A DNA stretch of 64,000 nt from Corallococcus sp. NCRR (GCF_026965535.1 NZ_CP114039.1:7006001-7070000), one strand, 5' to 3'. Counted from the stretch's first letter, positions 32,660 to 41,430 are shown. Numbers and translations: made by a program. The notes: generated by a model not told the origin, from the sequence alone.

Positions 32660-33280
32660 TCAGGACTCCAGACTACCCTTGCCCTGCCTCAGGATTTCAA
32701 GCGTATCGCCTATCAGTGAAACCACCGTGGACGGCTCGTTCAACGTGACGCCGCCGTCCAGAATCAAATCCAGCCCATGGCCCAGCGCCGTCTTGATGTC
32801 CCGCGCGTCAGAAAGAACCGTACCGTCGGTATGGGTCGCCGACGTGGTGATGAGCGGGCGGCCGAGCGCCTTCGCCAGCTCGCGGGGCAAGGCGGCATCC
32901 GGCACGCGCAGGCCCACCTGCTTCTGCTTCGTCATCATCACCTCCGGCACCAGGCGCGTGGCCTCCAGGATGAAGGTGAAGGCCCCCGGCGTGAGCCCCT
33001 TCATGGCGCGGTAGGCGAAGTTGCTCACGTGCGCGTAGCGGGCCACGTCCGACAGGTCCGGGCACAGGAGTGACAGCGGCTTCTTCTTGTCGCGACCCTT
33101 GAGCTGGTACAGCCGCTCAATGGCTTTCTTGGCGTTCAGATCGCAGCCGAGCCCGTAGTACGTGTCCGTGGGGTAGGCGATGAGGCCGCCCTTCTCCAAC
33201 ACCTCCACCGCGCGTGCGACATGGCGGGGCGAGGGGTGTTCCACGTCCACCTCGAGGATGGGAGCGACGGCGGCGGGCAT
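32660..33280 (-). CDS. Sua5/YciO/YrdC-family L-threonylcarbamoyladenylate synthase-like protein
   Basis: 206 aa from ATG at 33280 (MPAAVAPILEVDVEHPSP); a longer frame adds sequence without family similarity. Typical segments: YPTDTYYGLGCDLNAKKA, KGRDKKKPLSLLC and LITTSATHTDGT in place of the usual TSAN. YrdC-fold proteins make the threonylcarbamoyl-AMP needed for the t6A modification of tRNAs. The TSAT variation and length fit YciO-like members, whose activity is less certain. It lies between the membrane protein and the antiporter gene, in the same orientation. Confidence 0.85.
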   Translation of the reverse strand: MPAAVAPILEVDVEHPSPRHVARAVEVLEKGGLIAYPTDTYYGLGCDLNAKKAIERLYQLKGRDKKKPLSLLCPDLSDVARYAHVSNFAYRAMKGLTPGAFTFILEATRLVPEVMMTKQKQVGLRVPDAALPRELAKALGRPLITTSATHTDGTVLSDARDIKTALGHGLDLILDGGVTLNEPSTVVSLIGDTLEILRQGKGSLES

Positions 33281-33332
33281 GACGGGAGGCTCCTGGAAGA
33301 GGCCAACCCCCGGGTGAGGGGGTGTGCCCCCA

Positions 33333-34631
33333 CTATGCGCCGCCGCCCGCCTCCTCCGCACGGATTTCGCCACTGCCCAGGAGCGCACGCCGGGTGAGGA
33401 CGGGCCCCACCAGCTCGTGCGCGGTGATCATCGCGATGATGAGCACCTCCACCTGCGGCCCGAAGGACGGGAAGGTGCGCGACACCAGCGCCGCCAGGCC
33501 GAACGTCACGCCCGCCTGGGAGATGAGCCCCATCCACAGGTAGCGCTTGAGGCGCGGATCCTCCGCGGGCGCGAACTTGCGGCACGCGCCCCAGATGGCC
33601 AGGCCGCGCAGCGCCACGAGCAGCAGCGCGGCCGGCCCCACGGTCACCAGCGCGTCCAGCTTCAGCCCCGCCCCCGCCGCGGCGAAGAAGAGCGCGAACA
33701 CCGGCAGGCCCGCCTGGTTGATGGCCTGGTGGATGCGGTGGCCCTCGCGCTCGTCCAGGTTCGCGATGATCGCCCCGGCCGCCAGCGACACCAGCAGCGG
33801 CGACAGGTGCAGCCGCGCCCCGCCCTCGGCCGCCGCGAAGGACAGGCCCACGAGGAACAGCGGCAGCTCGCGGTTGACGCCCCGCATGTACAGGAGCATC
33901 GCCACGGCCAGCAGGCACCCCACCGCCACGGAGCCGAACAGCTCCCACCCCACCCCGCCCACCAGCGCGGCCAGGTCCAGGCCGTTGCCGAACGTCGCGC
34001 GGGTGATGCCCGCGGCCAGGCCAAAGGCCACCATCACGAACAGGTCCCCGATGATGACCAGCGCCATCAGGAACTCCGTGAAGGGGCCGCGCGCGGACGT
34101 CTCCTGCACGATGGCGATGGTCACCGTGGGGGAGAACGACACCACCACCGTGGACATGAGCGCGCTCACCGCCAGCGCCTGCGGCACCGTCATGGGGGCC
34201 AGGAACGGCAGCACGGGCTTGAGCGCGAACGTGGCCCCGAAGCACACGGCGAACGTCACCCCGCACACCGCCGCGCAGAGCAGCGCCACGCGCGCGCCCA
34301 CCCGGCGGATGAGCCCCAGGTGCAGCTCCGTACCAGCTACGAGCGCGATGAGGCTCACGGCCAACCCCTTCACCAGCTCCAGCCCCTTCACGCCCGCGTT
34401 GGGGATGAAGCCCAGCGCGTACGGCCCCACCGCCACGCCCACCAGCAGGTAGCCGGTGAGGCGCGGCAGGCCCAGGCCCTTGGCCACCTTGCCCGCGAAC
34501 AGGCCGCACAAGAGCAGCGCGCCCGCCGCCAGCAGCACCGGTGTGCCCGCGTCCGCGCGAACCACCTGCGCCTGGGTGATGGCCGCCAGGAGCCCCATGA
34601 GCAGTAGCAACCGGAAGATGGACCCCTTCAT
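33333..34631 (-). CDS. CPA2-family cation:proton antiporter, paralogue A
   Basis: 432 aa with about 12 transmembrane segments, beginning MKGSIFRLLLLMGLLAAITQ. Recognisable features are GLPRLTGYLLVGVAVGPYA and an acidic intramembrane site (VIIGDLFVMVAF) with one Asp. It overlaps the start-side partner gene by four bases (ATGA) and so is coupled to it. Family members exchange Na+ or K+ for H+ across the inner membrane. The pair probably works as a heteromeric or complementary unit. Ion specificity cannot be read from the sequence. No C-terminal TrkA-N domain is present. Confidence 0.8.
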   Translation of the reverse strand: MKGSIFRLLLLMGLLAAITQAQVVRADAGTPVLLAAGALLLCGLFAGKVAKGLGLPRLTGYLLVGVAVGPYALGFIPNAGVKGLELVKGLAVSLIALVAGTELHLGLIRRVGARVALLCAAVCGVTFAVCFGATFALKPVLPFLAPMTVPQALAVSALMSTVVVSFSPTVTIAIVQETSARGPFTEFLMALVIIGDLFVMVAFGLAAGITRATFGNGLDLAALVGGVGWELFGSVAVGCLLAVAMLLYMRGVNRELPLFLVGLSFAAAEGGARLHLSPLLVSLAAGAIIANLDEREGHRIHQAINQAGLPVFALFFAAAGAGLKLDALVTVGPAALLLVALRGLAIWGACRKFAPAEDPRLKRYLWMGLISQAGVTFGLAALVSRTFPSFGPQVEVLIIAMITAHELVGPVLTRRALLGSGEIRAEEAGGGA

Positions 34632-35863
34632 GCCGCCACCCCCGCATCACCGGCGGAGGACGCGCCGCGCGAGGCCGTGGCCTTGCGCTCGCTGTTCAGC
34701 ACGTGCCGGAAGGCCCCGTGCGCGAGCATCTCGTTGACGACCGCGCCCACCGCCACCACGTCCAGCACCCGCTGCGACAGCGAGCCCGGCACCAGCATCA
34801 CGTACTCGGCCACCAGGCACAGCGCCAGGCCGCCCTGGGAGATGAGCGCGTAGCCGAAGCGCGGCGGCAGCTCCAACACGCCCGCGGTGAGCCGCTGCGC
34901 GAACCGCCCGCCCAGCACCTTGCCCAAAAAGCGCAGCCCCACGAACGCGGGCAACATCGCCCAGGCGGACACGTCACGCGCGTGGATCTGACAGCCCACC
35001 AGGAACACCAGCACCAGGTACGTGGGCCGCTCCACGCGCGAGAGCGCCCGCGCCACGCGCTCCGCCGTGCGCCCGCCGATCAGCGCCAGCGTCGCGCCGC
35101 AGGCCACGCCCGCCAGCAGCGACGACAGCCGCAGGTACGCCGCCGCGCCGCCCACCAGCGCCACCATGCCCAGCGTCACCGTGGTCTGCTCCGCCAGGTC
35201 CTTGAGCGAATACGTGAGGAACGCCAGCAGCGCCCCGCACGCCACGCCTAACAGCAGCGCCAGCGCCAACAGGCCCAGCCCTTCCGCCGCGTTGCCGGTG
35301 ACGCCCAGCACCAGGCCCAGCGCGAGCACGCCCAGGCCCACCGCGTCGTCCATCATCGTGAGCAGCGCCACGCCCAGGCCCCGCGCGCGCTCCAGCCGTC
35401 CGTTGCGGTAGCCCAGCACCGCGAAGTGGCCGGAGGACAGGCTCGCCGCCGCGCCCAGGAGCGCCGCCGCGCCCACCGCCACCAGGGGCCGCAGCCCCAT
35501 GGACAGAAGCAGCGGGACGGACAGCGGCAGCGCGACGAAGAGGAAGGCCGTGCCCGCGTGCGCGACCGCCGCCGCGTACACGGGCCGGGGCAACAGCCGC
35601 AGGAGGCGCGGCTCCAGGTTGAGCCCCAGCAGCACGCCCCCCGTCCCCAGCCCCAGCGCCACCAGCGGGCGCAGCGAGTCCAGGTTGCGCGCGGTGAGCA
35701 CGCCCAGCAGGGACGGCCCCAGGAGGGCCCCGAAGATGAGGAACAAGAGGCCGCTGGCCGCCAGCTGCGCCAGCGCCGGGAAGCGGCCCGGATCCAGGAG
35801 CGACCGGCTGGACGCGAGCAGCGACAACGCCGCGACGATGAGGAAGACGAGCAGCGCTTGCAC
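34628..35863 (-). CDS. CPA2-family cation:proton antiporter, paralogue B
   Basis: 411 aa with about 12 membrane segments, starting MQALLVFLIVAALSLLASSR. The intramembrane acidic site TMMDDAVGLGVLALG has two Asp (DD), whereas paralogue A has a single Asp in an IGD context. The DD is typical of electrogenic antiporters in this superfamily and the single-acid form of electroneutral ones. Gene order B-A on the minus strand with an ATGA overlap suggests a two-subunit system. The C-terminus, after the last helix, is a short charged tail with no recognised domain. Confidence 0.8.
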   Translation of the reverse strand: MQALLVFLIVAALSLLASSRSLLDPGRFPALAQLAASGLLFLIFGALLGPSLLGVLTARNLDSLRPLVALGLGTGGVLLGLNLEPRLLRLLPRPVYAAAVAHAGTAFLFVALPLSVPLLLSMGLRPLVAVGAAALLGAAASLSSGHFAVLGYRNGRLERARGLGVALLTMMDDAVGLGVLALGLVLGVTGNAAEGLGLLALALLLGVACGALLAFLTYSLKDLAEQTTVTLGMVALVGGAAAYLRLSSLLAGVACGATLALIGGRTAERVARALSRVERPTYLVLVFLVGCQIHARDVSAWAMLPAFVGLRFLGKVLGGRFAQRLTAGVLELPPRFGYALISQGGLALCLVAEYVMLVPGSLSQRVLDVVAVGAVVNEMLAHGAFRHVLNSERKATASRGASSAGDAGVAA

Positions 35864-35895
35864 GCAGCGTGCTTACACCCGCCCGCCCCCGCGCG

Positions 35896-36234
35896 TCATC
35901 CACGCCGATGCGTGGGCGCCGCCAGGACAGGCAGGGCCACCAGGCGGCCCATGGGTGGGTCGTCCGCGTCCATCTCCAGTTGCACGCGCTGGAGCATGCG
36001 ATCCAGCTCCTCCTGCGGGAGGGAGGGCAGCACGCTCACTAGGACGATGCGGTCCTCATCCGCGCCCAGCGCGAGGCTGCGCAGTCCGGCGAACACCGGG
36101 ACCTCCGCGGACAGGGCCGCGGCGGCGCTGCGCGCCCGGATGACCAGCGGTTCCGGGATGCCAAACTCCCGGAGCCGGCGGATCGCCCGCTCGGTCGTCT
36201 CCACCTGTTCGAGGAACGTGATGACCAGGTACAC
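35896..36234 (-). CDS. small protein with PII-like (ferredoxin-like) features
   Basis: 112 aa from GTG at 36234; no ATG is available in this frame before the preceding stop. The sequence MYLVITFLEQVETTERAIRRLREFGI, followed by a strand RIVLVSVLPSLPQEELDRML, looks like a beta-alpha-beta fold as in PII-type proteins. No nucleotide-binding loop typical of GlnB is seen. It lies 39 bp downstream of the KGG-repeat gene and 32 bp upstream of antiporter B, so a regulatory subunit for the antiporters is a guess (PII-like proteins regulate some membrane transporters). Confidence 0.5.
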   Translation of the reverse strand: MYLVITFLEQVETTERAIRRLREFGIPEPLVIRARSAAAALSAEVPVFAGLRSLALGADEDRIVLVSVLPSLPQEELDRMLQRVQLEMDADDPPMGRLVALPVLAAPTHRRG

Positions 36235-36273
36235 GCGGCCGTCATACCGGAAGACCGCGCTTCCTGTCCCCCG

Positions 36274-36597
36274 TTACTCGTTGCCACCCGGCTGAGCGGG
36301 CTCTTCCGGCGTCGCGGCCGGAGCGGCGGGGCTCTCGGAGGGCGCGGGGGCGTTCCCGGCCTGGCCCTCCATGGCGGCGCGGGCGGCGCGCTTGCCCTCT
36401 TCGATCAGCTTCTTGACCTTCTGCCCGCCCTTGCGGCCGATCTCCTCATAGAAGTTCGGACCGCGGGTGGCCTTGACGCGATCGCCGCCCTTCTTGCCGA
36501 TCTCCTCGTAGAACTTCGCGCCGCGCTCGGCCTTCACGGTCTCGCCGCCCTTGCGGCCGATCTCCTCGTAGAAGGAGCGACCGCGCTCGGCCTTCAC
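36274..36597 (-). CDS. KGG-repeat stress protein, downstream part of a split gene
   Basis: 107 aa from GTG at 36597, which overlaps the upstream part's stop as GTGA. It contains three KGG-type repeats: RSFYEEIGRKGGETV, KFYEEIGKKGGDRV and NFYEEIGRKGGQKV. These belong to the stress-induced bacterial acidophilic repeat motif (YciG-like). A basic then Pro/Ala-rich tail follows. The frame is open and conserved, but the natural protein likely includes the preceding 42-residue piece joined by one missing base (see findings). The repeats are thought to be small stress-response peptides; function is not known in detail. Confidence 0.65.
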   Translation of the reverse strand: MKAERGRSFYEEIGRKGGETVKAERGAKFYEEIGKKGGDRVKATRGPNFYEEIGRKGGQKVKKLIEEGKRAARAAMEGQAGNAPAPSESPAAPAATPEEPAQPGGNE

Positions 36598-36722
36598 CGT
36601 GGCGCCGCCCTTGCGGCGATGGTCTCGTAGAACTCGCGACCGCGCTCGTTGCGGACCGTCTCTCCGCCCTTACGCCCCGCCTCAGCCACCGTCATGCTGC
36701 CCTTGTTGTCCTTGTCCGACAT
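36594..36722 (-). CDS. KGG-repeat stress protein, upstream part of a split gene
   Basis: 42 aa from ATG at 36722 (MSDKDNKGSMTVAEAGRKGG). It carries one and a half KGG repeats (AEAGRKGGETVRNERGREFYETI), then leaves frame and ends AARAAPR. In the intact repeats the DNA reads GGCCGC at the GRK codons; here the coding strand has one G fewer (ATCGCCGC for expected ATCGGCCGC, near 36613). Restoring one base would join it to the 107-aa part as a protein of about 151 residues. The GTGA overlap would allow the second half to be translated anyway. Confidence 0.55.
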   Translation of the reverse strand: MSDKDNKGSMTVAEAGRKGGETVRNERGREFYETIAARAAPR

Positions 36723-37037
36723 GTCCGTGTCTCCTCTCGTGACTGCCCAACCCCGTCCGCGCCTTGGTGTCCCTTGCCTGAAACCTTGGGACGGAAGCGC
36801 CCCGATGCAAGCAAGCTCCGTACACCGCCAGCCGTTCTCTCCTGACATTGCATGCATAATCCCCAGGGATTTCGCGCGCTTATCAGGCCTGCTGGGCATC
36901 CGGACGGGACGGGTGATTGCCCGGCAGGACGCTCTCGTTGTTCACAACAATTCAGCCCACGTTGCCGATTCCCTGCTCGGATCCCACCTTGTGCGCAACG
37001 CCTGACACATCGGTCTGGCGGGTGTGGGGAGGTTCTT
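36723..37037. other. 315-bp intergenic region between divergent genes
   Basis: This is slightly less GC-rich than its surroundings. It must carry promoters for the KGG gene (minus) and the TVP38 gene (plus). I see no convincing -35/-10 pair and no RNA gene. The strong ribosome site for the plus-strand gene is GGGGAGG at 37026-37032. Confidence 0.5.
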
Positions 37038-37781
37038 TTGGCGAGCGTCAGGAGTGGGCTGAAGACCTGGTTGCGGATCCTCGCGCCCATGGTCGTCTCC
37101 ATTGGCGGTCTGGTGATGCTCCGGCTGTTGGGGCCGGACTTCATCGATCAGCGCACCATCCGGGAGCTGCTGCTGCCCCTGGGCGACTACGCACCCCTGG
37201 CCTACGTGGCCTTCCTGGCCGTGAGGCCCCTGACGCTGCTGCCGGGTCAGGTGCTCACCGCGGTGGGCGGGATGATGTTCGGAACCCTTGCCGCGACCCT
37301 CTATTCACTAACAGGCAGCTTCCTGTCCGCCACCCTGCTCTACTTCGTCGCTCGCAAGCTGGGCACGCGGCCCATGCAGCGTCTGTGCGGCAGCAAGTAC
37401 CCGGCGATCGCCAAGGCGGCGCGGCGGCACGACTTCCAGTTCACGTTCCTCGCGTGCCTCAATCCGCTGTGCCCCACGGACATCATGCTGATCGCGGGCG
37501 CGGCGAGCGGCGCGCGCTTCTGGCCGTCCGTGCTGGGCGTGGTGCTGGGCACCATCCCGGGCACCTTCCTCACCGCGCAGTTCGGCAGTGGTCTGGCGCA
37601 GGGCCGCACGGTGATGACGGCGGTGTCCGCGGTGGGCATGGTGGTGTCGCTGGTGCTGGGCGTCATCTTCGGCCGCCGGTTCTACAAGGAGGTCAACGAG
37701 GCGTCGGTGGAAGTGACCGCGCCCGAAGCGGAGGCCCCGCGCGGCCTGCCCGCCGCGAAGGAAGTGCTCACCACGCCGTGA
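37038..37781 (+). CDS. TVP38/TMEM64 (DedA-like) inner-membrane protein
   Basis: 247 aa from TTG at 37038, chosen because GGGGAGG lies 5 bp ahead; an earlier frame would add 62 residues of poor quality. It has about six hydrophobic segments. The family motif is LTLLPGQVLTAVGGMMFGTL followed by TGSFLSATLLYFVARKLGTRPM; FxxxRxxPLxPxxxxxxxAGxxx-like CLNPLCPTDIMLIAGAASG lies in the second half. TVP38/DedA proteins are thought to act as lipid-linked scramblases or to support proton motive force and envelope integrity. It converges on the LysR gene with 14 bp overlap at the 3' ends. Confidence 0.85.
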   Translation: MASVRSGLKTWLRILAPMVVSIGGLVMLRLLGPDFIDQRTIRELLLPLGDYAPLAYVAFLAVRPLTLLPGQVLTAVGGMMFGTLAATLYSLTGSFLSATLLYFVARKLGTRPMQRLCGSKYPAIAKAARRHDFQFTFLACLNPLCPTDIMLIAGAASGARFWPSVLGVVLGTIPGTFLTAQFGSGLAQGRTVMTAVSAVGMVVSLVLGVIFGRRFYKEVNEASVEVTAPEAEAPRGLPAAKEVLTTP

Positions 37782-38673
37782 CGGTGCGCAGCTCCTCCAC
37801 CAGGTGCTGGAGGAGCGCGCGGACGCGGGGCACGGACTGGCGCCCCGGCAGGCACAGCGCGTGGACCGGAGGCCCCTCCGCGGCGTACTCCGCCAGGACC
37901 TCCACCAGCGCGCCCTCGCGCAGCCGCGCGTCGCTCATGAAGTCCAGCACCTGGCAGAGCCCCGCACCCGCGGCGGCCAGGTCCAGCAGCGCCGGGCCGT
38001 GATCCACGTCGATGGCCGCGCGCGTGCGCACCACTCCGGCCTTGTCGCCGCCGGGGGACTCGCGGAAGTGCCACTCGCGGGTGATGCCGCGCGGATCCAC
38101 GAACTTCAGGCACGCGTGGCGCTCCAGCAGTGACGGGTGCTCCGGCGTCCCATGCCGCGCCAGATAGGCCGGCGACGCGAGCGTCATCCAGCGCGTGGAG
38201 AACAGCCGCCGCGCCACCAGGCTGGAGTCCTCCATCCCGCCCACGCGGATGGCCACGTCGACCTGCTCCTCCACCAGCTTGCTGAGCCGGTCGCTCATGC
38301 GCACGTGCAGCGTGAGCTGCGGGTGGCGGGCCTGGAGCCGCGCCAGCCGGGGCAGCAGCACGGGGCCCAGGATGAACGGCAGCGACACCGTGACGGGCCC
38401 CCTGGGCGCGCGGTGCGCCTGGGCCACCGTCTCGCGCGCGGCGCGGATCTGCGCCACGGCCTCGCGCGCCCGCTCCAGGAAGGCGACGCCCTCGGACGTG
38501 AGGGCCACCTGCCGGCTGGTGCGCTCCAGCAGCCTCGCGCCCAGCTCCTCCTCCAGCTTCCGCACCGCCTTGCTCACCGCCGCCACGGTGACCCCCAGCC
38601 GCTCCGCCGCCTTCCGGAAGCTCCGCTCCTCCGCCACGTGGAGGAACGGCAACACGCCCGTGAACAGGTCCAT
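37768..38673 (-). CDS. LysR-family transcriptional regulator
   Basis: 301 aa from ATG at 38673 (MDLFTGVLPFLHVAEERSF), the usual start for this subfamily; a TTG at 38688 is less likely. The N-terminal winged helix-turn-helix is clear (FRKAAERLGVTVAAVSKAVRKLEEELGARLLERTSR). The C-terminal effector-binding domain follows from about residue 90. It is divergently placed with the NADP-oxidoreductase gene, with a GTCAACCC palindrome in the gap, so the two likely form a regulatory pair typical of LysR proteins. Confidence 0.9.
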   Translation of the reverse strand: MDLFTGVLPFLHVAEERSFRKAAERLGVTVAAVSKAVRKLEEELGARLLERTSRQVALTSEGVAFLERAREAVAQIRAARETVAQAHRAPRGPVTVSLPFILGPVLLPRLARLQARHPQLTLHVRMSDRLSKLVEEQVDVAIRVGGMEDSSLVARRLFSTRWMTLASPAYLARHGTPEHPSLLERHACLKFVDPRGITREWHFRESPGGDKAGVVRTRAAIDVDHGPALLDLAAAGAGLCQVLDFMSDARLREGALVEVLAEYAAEGPPVHALCLPGRQSVPRVRALLQHLVEELRTVTAW

Positions 38674-38683
38674 GGGCCGGATT

Positions 38684-38741
38684 GTCAACCCGGGGTTGAC
38701 GATGGTTCAACCCGGACGTGCTCACGGCCGCCTGGGTTGAC
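38684..38741. promoter_or_regulatory. candidate LysR operator in the divergent promoter region
   Basis: A palindrome GTCAACCCGGGGTTGAC (38684-38700) sits just upstream of the LysR start. Related half-sites GGTTCAACCC (38704-38713) and GGGTTGAC (38734-38741) follow within 40 bp. The spaced, repeated half-sites resemble LysR regulatory and activation sites. The region serves both the regulator and the plus-strand NADP-oxidoreductase. Confidence 0.45.
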
Positions 38742-38775
38742 GATTAGGGTCCTCCCCACACGAAAGGGAGTCCTG

Positions 38776-39426
38776 ATGAAGATCGCGATCCTGGGTACGG
38801 GCATGGTGGGCGAGACGCTGGGCGGCAAGCTGGTGGCGCTGGGCCACGAGGTGCGCATGGGCTCGCGCACGCCGGACAACGCGAAGGCCGCCGCGTGGGT
38901 GAAGAAGGCCGGGGGCCAGGCGTCGCAGGGCACGTTCCGGGACGCCGCCGCGTTCGCGGAGCTGCTCTTCAACTGCACGCTGGGCAACGCCTCGCTGGAC
39001 GTCCTGAAGTCCGCGGGCGAGGAGGCCCTGCGCGGCAAGGTGCTGGTGGATGTCTCCAACCCGCTCGACTTCACCAAAGGCATGCCGCCGGGGCTCTCCA
39101 CGCCTCCGGACGACTCGCTGGGCGAGCAGCTCCAGCGCGCCTTCCCGTCGCTGAAGGTGGTGAAGACGCTCAACACGATGAACTGCGAGGTGATGGTGGA
39201 TCCCTCGCGCGTGCCGGGCGACCACGACGTCTTCGTGTCCGGCAACGACGTGGACGCCAAGGCCCGCGTGAAGCAGCTCCTCACGGAGGGCTTCGGCTGG
39301 AAGCACGTCATCGACCTGGGCGACATCACCACCGCCCGTGGAACCGAGGCATTCCTCCCGTTGTGGCTGCGGCTGTGGGGCACCCTGCGCACCGGCAACT
39401 TCAACATCCACGTCGTGAAGCGCTGA
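38776..39426 (+). CDS. NADPH-dependent F420 reductase-like (dinucleotide-binding) protein
   Basis: 216 aa from ATG at 38776, after the ribosome site AAAGGGAG. A longer reading frame starting at 38137 runs antisense through the LysR gene and was rejected. It has a Rossmann start KIAILGTGMVGETLGGKLVA and MGSRTPDNAKA for NADP binding, followed by LVDVSNPLDF and VVKTLNTMNCEVM. The length and motifs fit the F420-dependent NADP oxidoreductase family; some members are NADPH-only reductases. It is probably controlled by the divergent LysR protein. Confidence 0.85.
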   Translation: MKIAILGTGMVGETLGGKLVALGHEVRMGSRTPDNAKAAAWVKKAGGQASQGTFRDAAAFAELLFNCTLGNASLDVLKSAGEEALRGKVLVDVSNPLDFTKGMPPGLSTPPDDSLGEQLQRAFPSLKVVKTLNTMNCEVMVDPSRVPGDHDVFVSGNDVDAKARVKQLLTEGFGWKHVIDLGDITTARGTEAFLPLWLRLWGTLRTGNFNIHVVKR

Positions 39427-39512
39427 ACGCCATGACGCGAGGGGACGCAACTTCCCGGGCCAGATGCGGATAACCTACCCAGACCCACTTCCCCCGGTGG
39501 TTGGAGGTTTCC

Positions 39513-40526
39513 ATGAGCACGATCGACCGCACCCGTTCCCTCGCCGTGCCGTCCTCCACTTCGAAGACGGCCGCGGAGCCGCTCGCGAAGAAGCCGGCGG
39601 CGCATCAGCCCGCGTTCCAGAAGTCCTCCTTCGAGTCCGCGCCGGCGCAGAAGAACAGTCTGCTGGGCGGCCTCATCGACGCGGCGGTGGGCGGCATCAA
39701 GGACATCCCACGCTTCGTGGAGATGGGCGCCAACGTCTTCAACGCCACCACGGTGAAGGAGATCACCAGCCTCTTTGGCGGCGCGAAGCCGGACCGCGCG
39801 CAGGACGGCATGTTCGTGGGCGCGGGCGGCAAGGTGCTGCCGTCGACGACGAAGCTCGGCGACGTGCCGGGCGTCACGCCGAAGAACAATCCCAACCCGG
39901 ACAAGACCCTCCTCTACGTCAACGGCATCATGACGCCGACGGCGGGGCAGCTGGGTGAGATGCAGGCGCTGGCGGACAGCTCCGGCGCGAAGGTGGTGGG
40001 CATCCACAACGCCACCGAGGGCCTGGTGAAGGACCTGGGCCAGTGCGTGACGGACAAGCTGGACAAGGGCAAGAACCCGGCCGTGGACACGCTGGCGGAC
40101 ACGCTCTACTCGGAGCTGAAGGCTGGCCGCGACGTGCACCTGGTGGGCTACAGCCAGGGTGGCCTCATCACCGCGCGCGCGCTGAATGACGTGGCGAAGC
40201 GGCTGCGCGTGGAGGACGGGCTGTCCCCCGCGCAGGTGGAGGCGAAGCTGAGCCACCTGCAGGTGGAGACCTTCGGCGCCGCGTCCACGAAGTACCCGGA
40301 CGGCCCCCAGTACGTGCACTACGTCAACAACGCGGACCCCGTGCCCACGCTCACCGGCCTGGGCGGCGACGTGGATCCGCTGGCCTTCTTGAAGGACGCG
40401 GGCAAGGGCGCGGTGGTGCACCGCTTCACCGACGGCAACCTGAACCCCATCAGCAACCACATGCTGGACACGCTGTACCTGAAGCACCGCGTGGACTTCG
40501 ACCAGGCCCGGCAGAACCAGTTCTAG
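39513..40526 (+). CDS. alpha/beta-hydrolase-like protein (GYSQGG)
   Basis: 337 aa from ATG at 39513, with GGAGG 5 bp ahead. The N-terminus is Ser/Ala/Lys-rich (about 50 residues). A central VHLVGYSQGGLITARAL segment has the nucleophile elbow G-x-S-x-G of lipase- or esterase-like alpha/beta hydrolases. A likely acid and His lie in the following VHYVNNADPVPTL and ISNHMLD segments. No signal peptide is visible, so it may be cytoplasmic or exported non-classically. It could be a predation-associated or effector-like hydrolase, but that is a guess. Confidence 0.65.
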   Translation: MSTIDRTRSLAVPSSTSKTAAEPLAKKPAAHQPAFQKSSFESAPAQKNSLLGGLIDAAVGGIKDIPRFVEMGANVFNATTVKEITSLFGGAKPDRAQDGMFVGAGGKVLPSTTKLGDVPGVTPKNNPNPDKTLLYVNGIMTPTAGQLGEMQALADSSGAKVVGIHNATEGLVKDLGQCVTDKLDKGKNPAVDTLADTLYSELKAGRDVHLVGYSQGGLITARALNDVAKRLRVEDGLSPAQVEAKLSHLQVETFGAASTKYPDGPQYVHYVNNADPVPTLTGLGGDVDPLAFLKDAGKGAVVHRFTDGNLNPISNHMLDTLYLKHRVDFDQARQNQF

Positions 40527-40570
40527 TTCCAGGGTTGCAGGAGCCGGGGCGCGGCTAGGATGCCGCGCCC

Positions 40571-41380
40571 ATGAAGCCCTTCCCTGTCGCAACCGCCCTC
40601 ACCATCGCCGGCTCGGACAGCGGCGGTGGCGCGGGTATCCAGGCCGACCTCCGCACCTTCTCCTTCCACCGCGTGCACGGCACCAGCGCCGTGACGGCCA
40701 TCACCGCGCAGAACACTCGCGGCGTCACCCGCGTGGACCTGCTCCCGCCCGAGTCCGTCACCGCGCAGGTGGACGCCGTCGCATCGGACATGCGCGTGGA
40801 CGCGGTCAAGGTGGGCATGCTGGCCCAGCGCCCGCTGATCGAAGCCGTGGCGGATCAACTCTCCCGCGTGTCGCTGGGCCCCATCGTGGTGGACCCCGTG
40901 ATGGTGTCCCGCGCGGGCTCGCAGCTCATCGACAACGAGGCGGTGGAGGCGCTGCGCTCGCGCATGCTGCCCCTGGCGGCCATCCTCACGCCCAACCGCC
41001 ATGAAGCGAAGCTGCTCGCGGGCATGGACATCCAGACGCTGGAGGACATGCGCGAGGCGGCCCGGCGCATCCACGCCCTGGGCTCCCGCGTGGTGCTGGT
41101 GAAAGGCGGCGGCATGCCGGGCGCGCTGCGCGGCACGGATGTGTGGTTCGACGGCACGCGGATGGAGACGCTGTCCGTGGCACCCGTGGACACGCCGAAC
41201 ACGCACGGCACCGGGTGCACGCTGTCCGCCGCGATCGCCGCGAGGCTCGCGCTGGGCACCCCGCCGCTGGAGGCCGTGCGGCTGGCGAAGGAGTACGTCA
41301 CCTCCGCCCTGCGCTACCCGCTCGCCGTGGGCCACGGGAACGGCCCGATCGGGCACTTCTTCCCGCTGATTCATGACTGA
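40571..41380 (+). CDS. thiD: hydroxymethylpyrimidine/phosphomethylpyrimidine kinase
   Basis: 269 aa, ATG at 40571. The ribokinase-like signatures of ThiD are present: [17 protein letters not shown] at the N-terminus, [30 protein letters not shown], and the C-terminal catalytic [18 protein letters not shown]. It phosphorylates HMP and HMP-P in thiamine biosynthesis. No other thiamine gene is adjacent. It starts 44 bp after the hydrolase gene. The extreme C-terminus reads [11 protein letters not shown], as in family members. Confidence 0.95.
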   Translation: MKPFPVATALTIAGSDSGGGAGIQADLRTFSFHRVHGTSAVTAITAQNTRGVTRVDLLPPESVTAQVDAVASDMRVDAVKVGMLAQRPLIEAVADQLSRVSLGPIVVDPVMVSRAGSQLIDNEAVEALRSRMLPLAAILTPNRHEAKLLAGMDIQTLEDMREAARRIHALGSRVVLVKGGGMPGALRGTDVWFDGTRMETLSVAPVDTPNTHGTGCTLSAAIAARLALGTPPLEAVRLAKEYVTSALRYPLAVGHGNGPIGHFFPLIHD

Positions 41381-41430
41381 AACACAGACAAATCAATGCA
41401 ATTGACTGCAATCAACTACAGACATCGCCA

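Noticed and set aside
38137-38775. Extended N-terminus for the NADP-oxidoreductase frame
   Set aside because: It runs antisense through the LysR gene; a good ribosome site and the Rossmann start lie at 38776.
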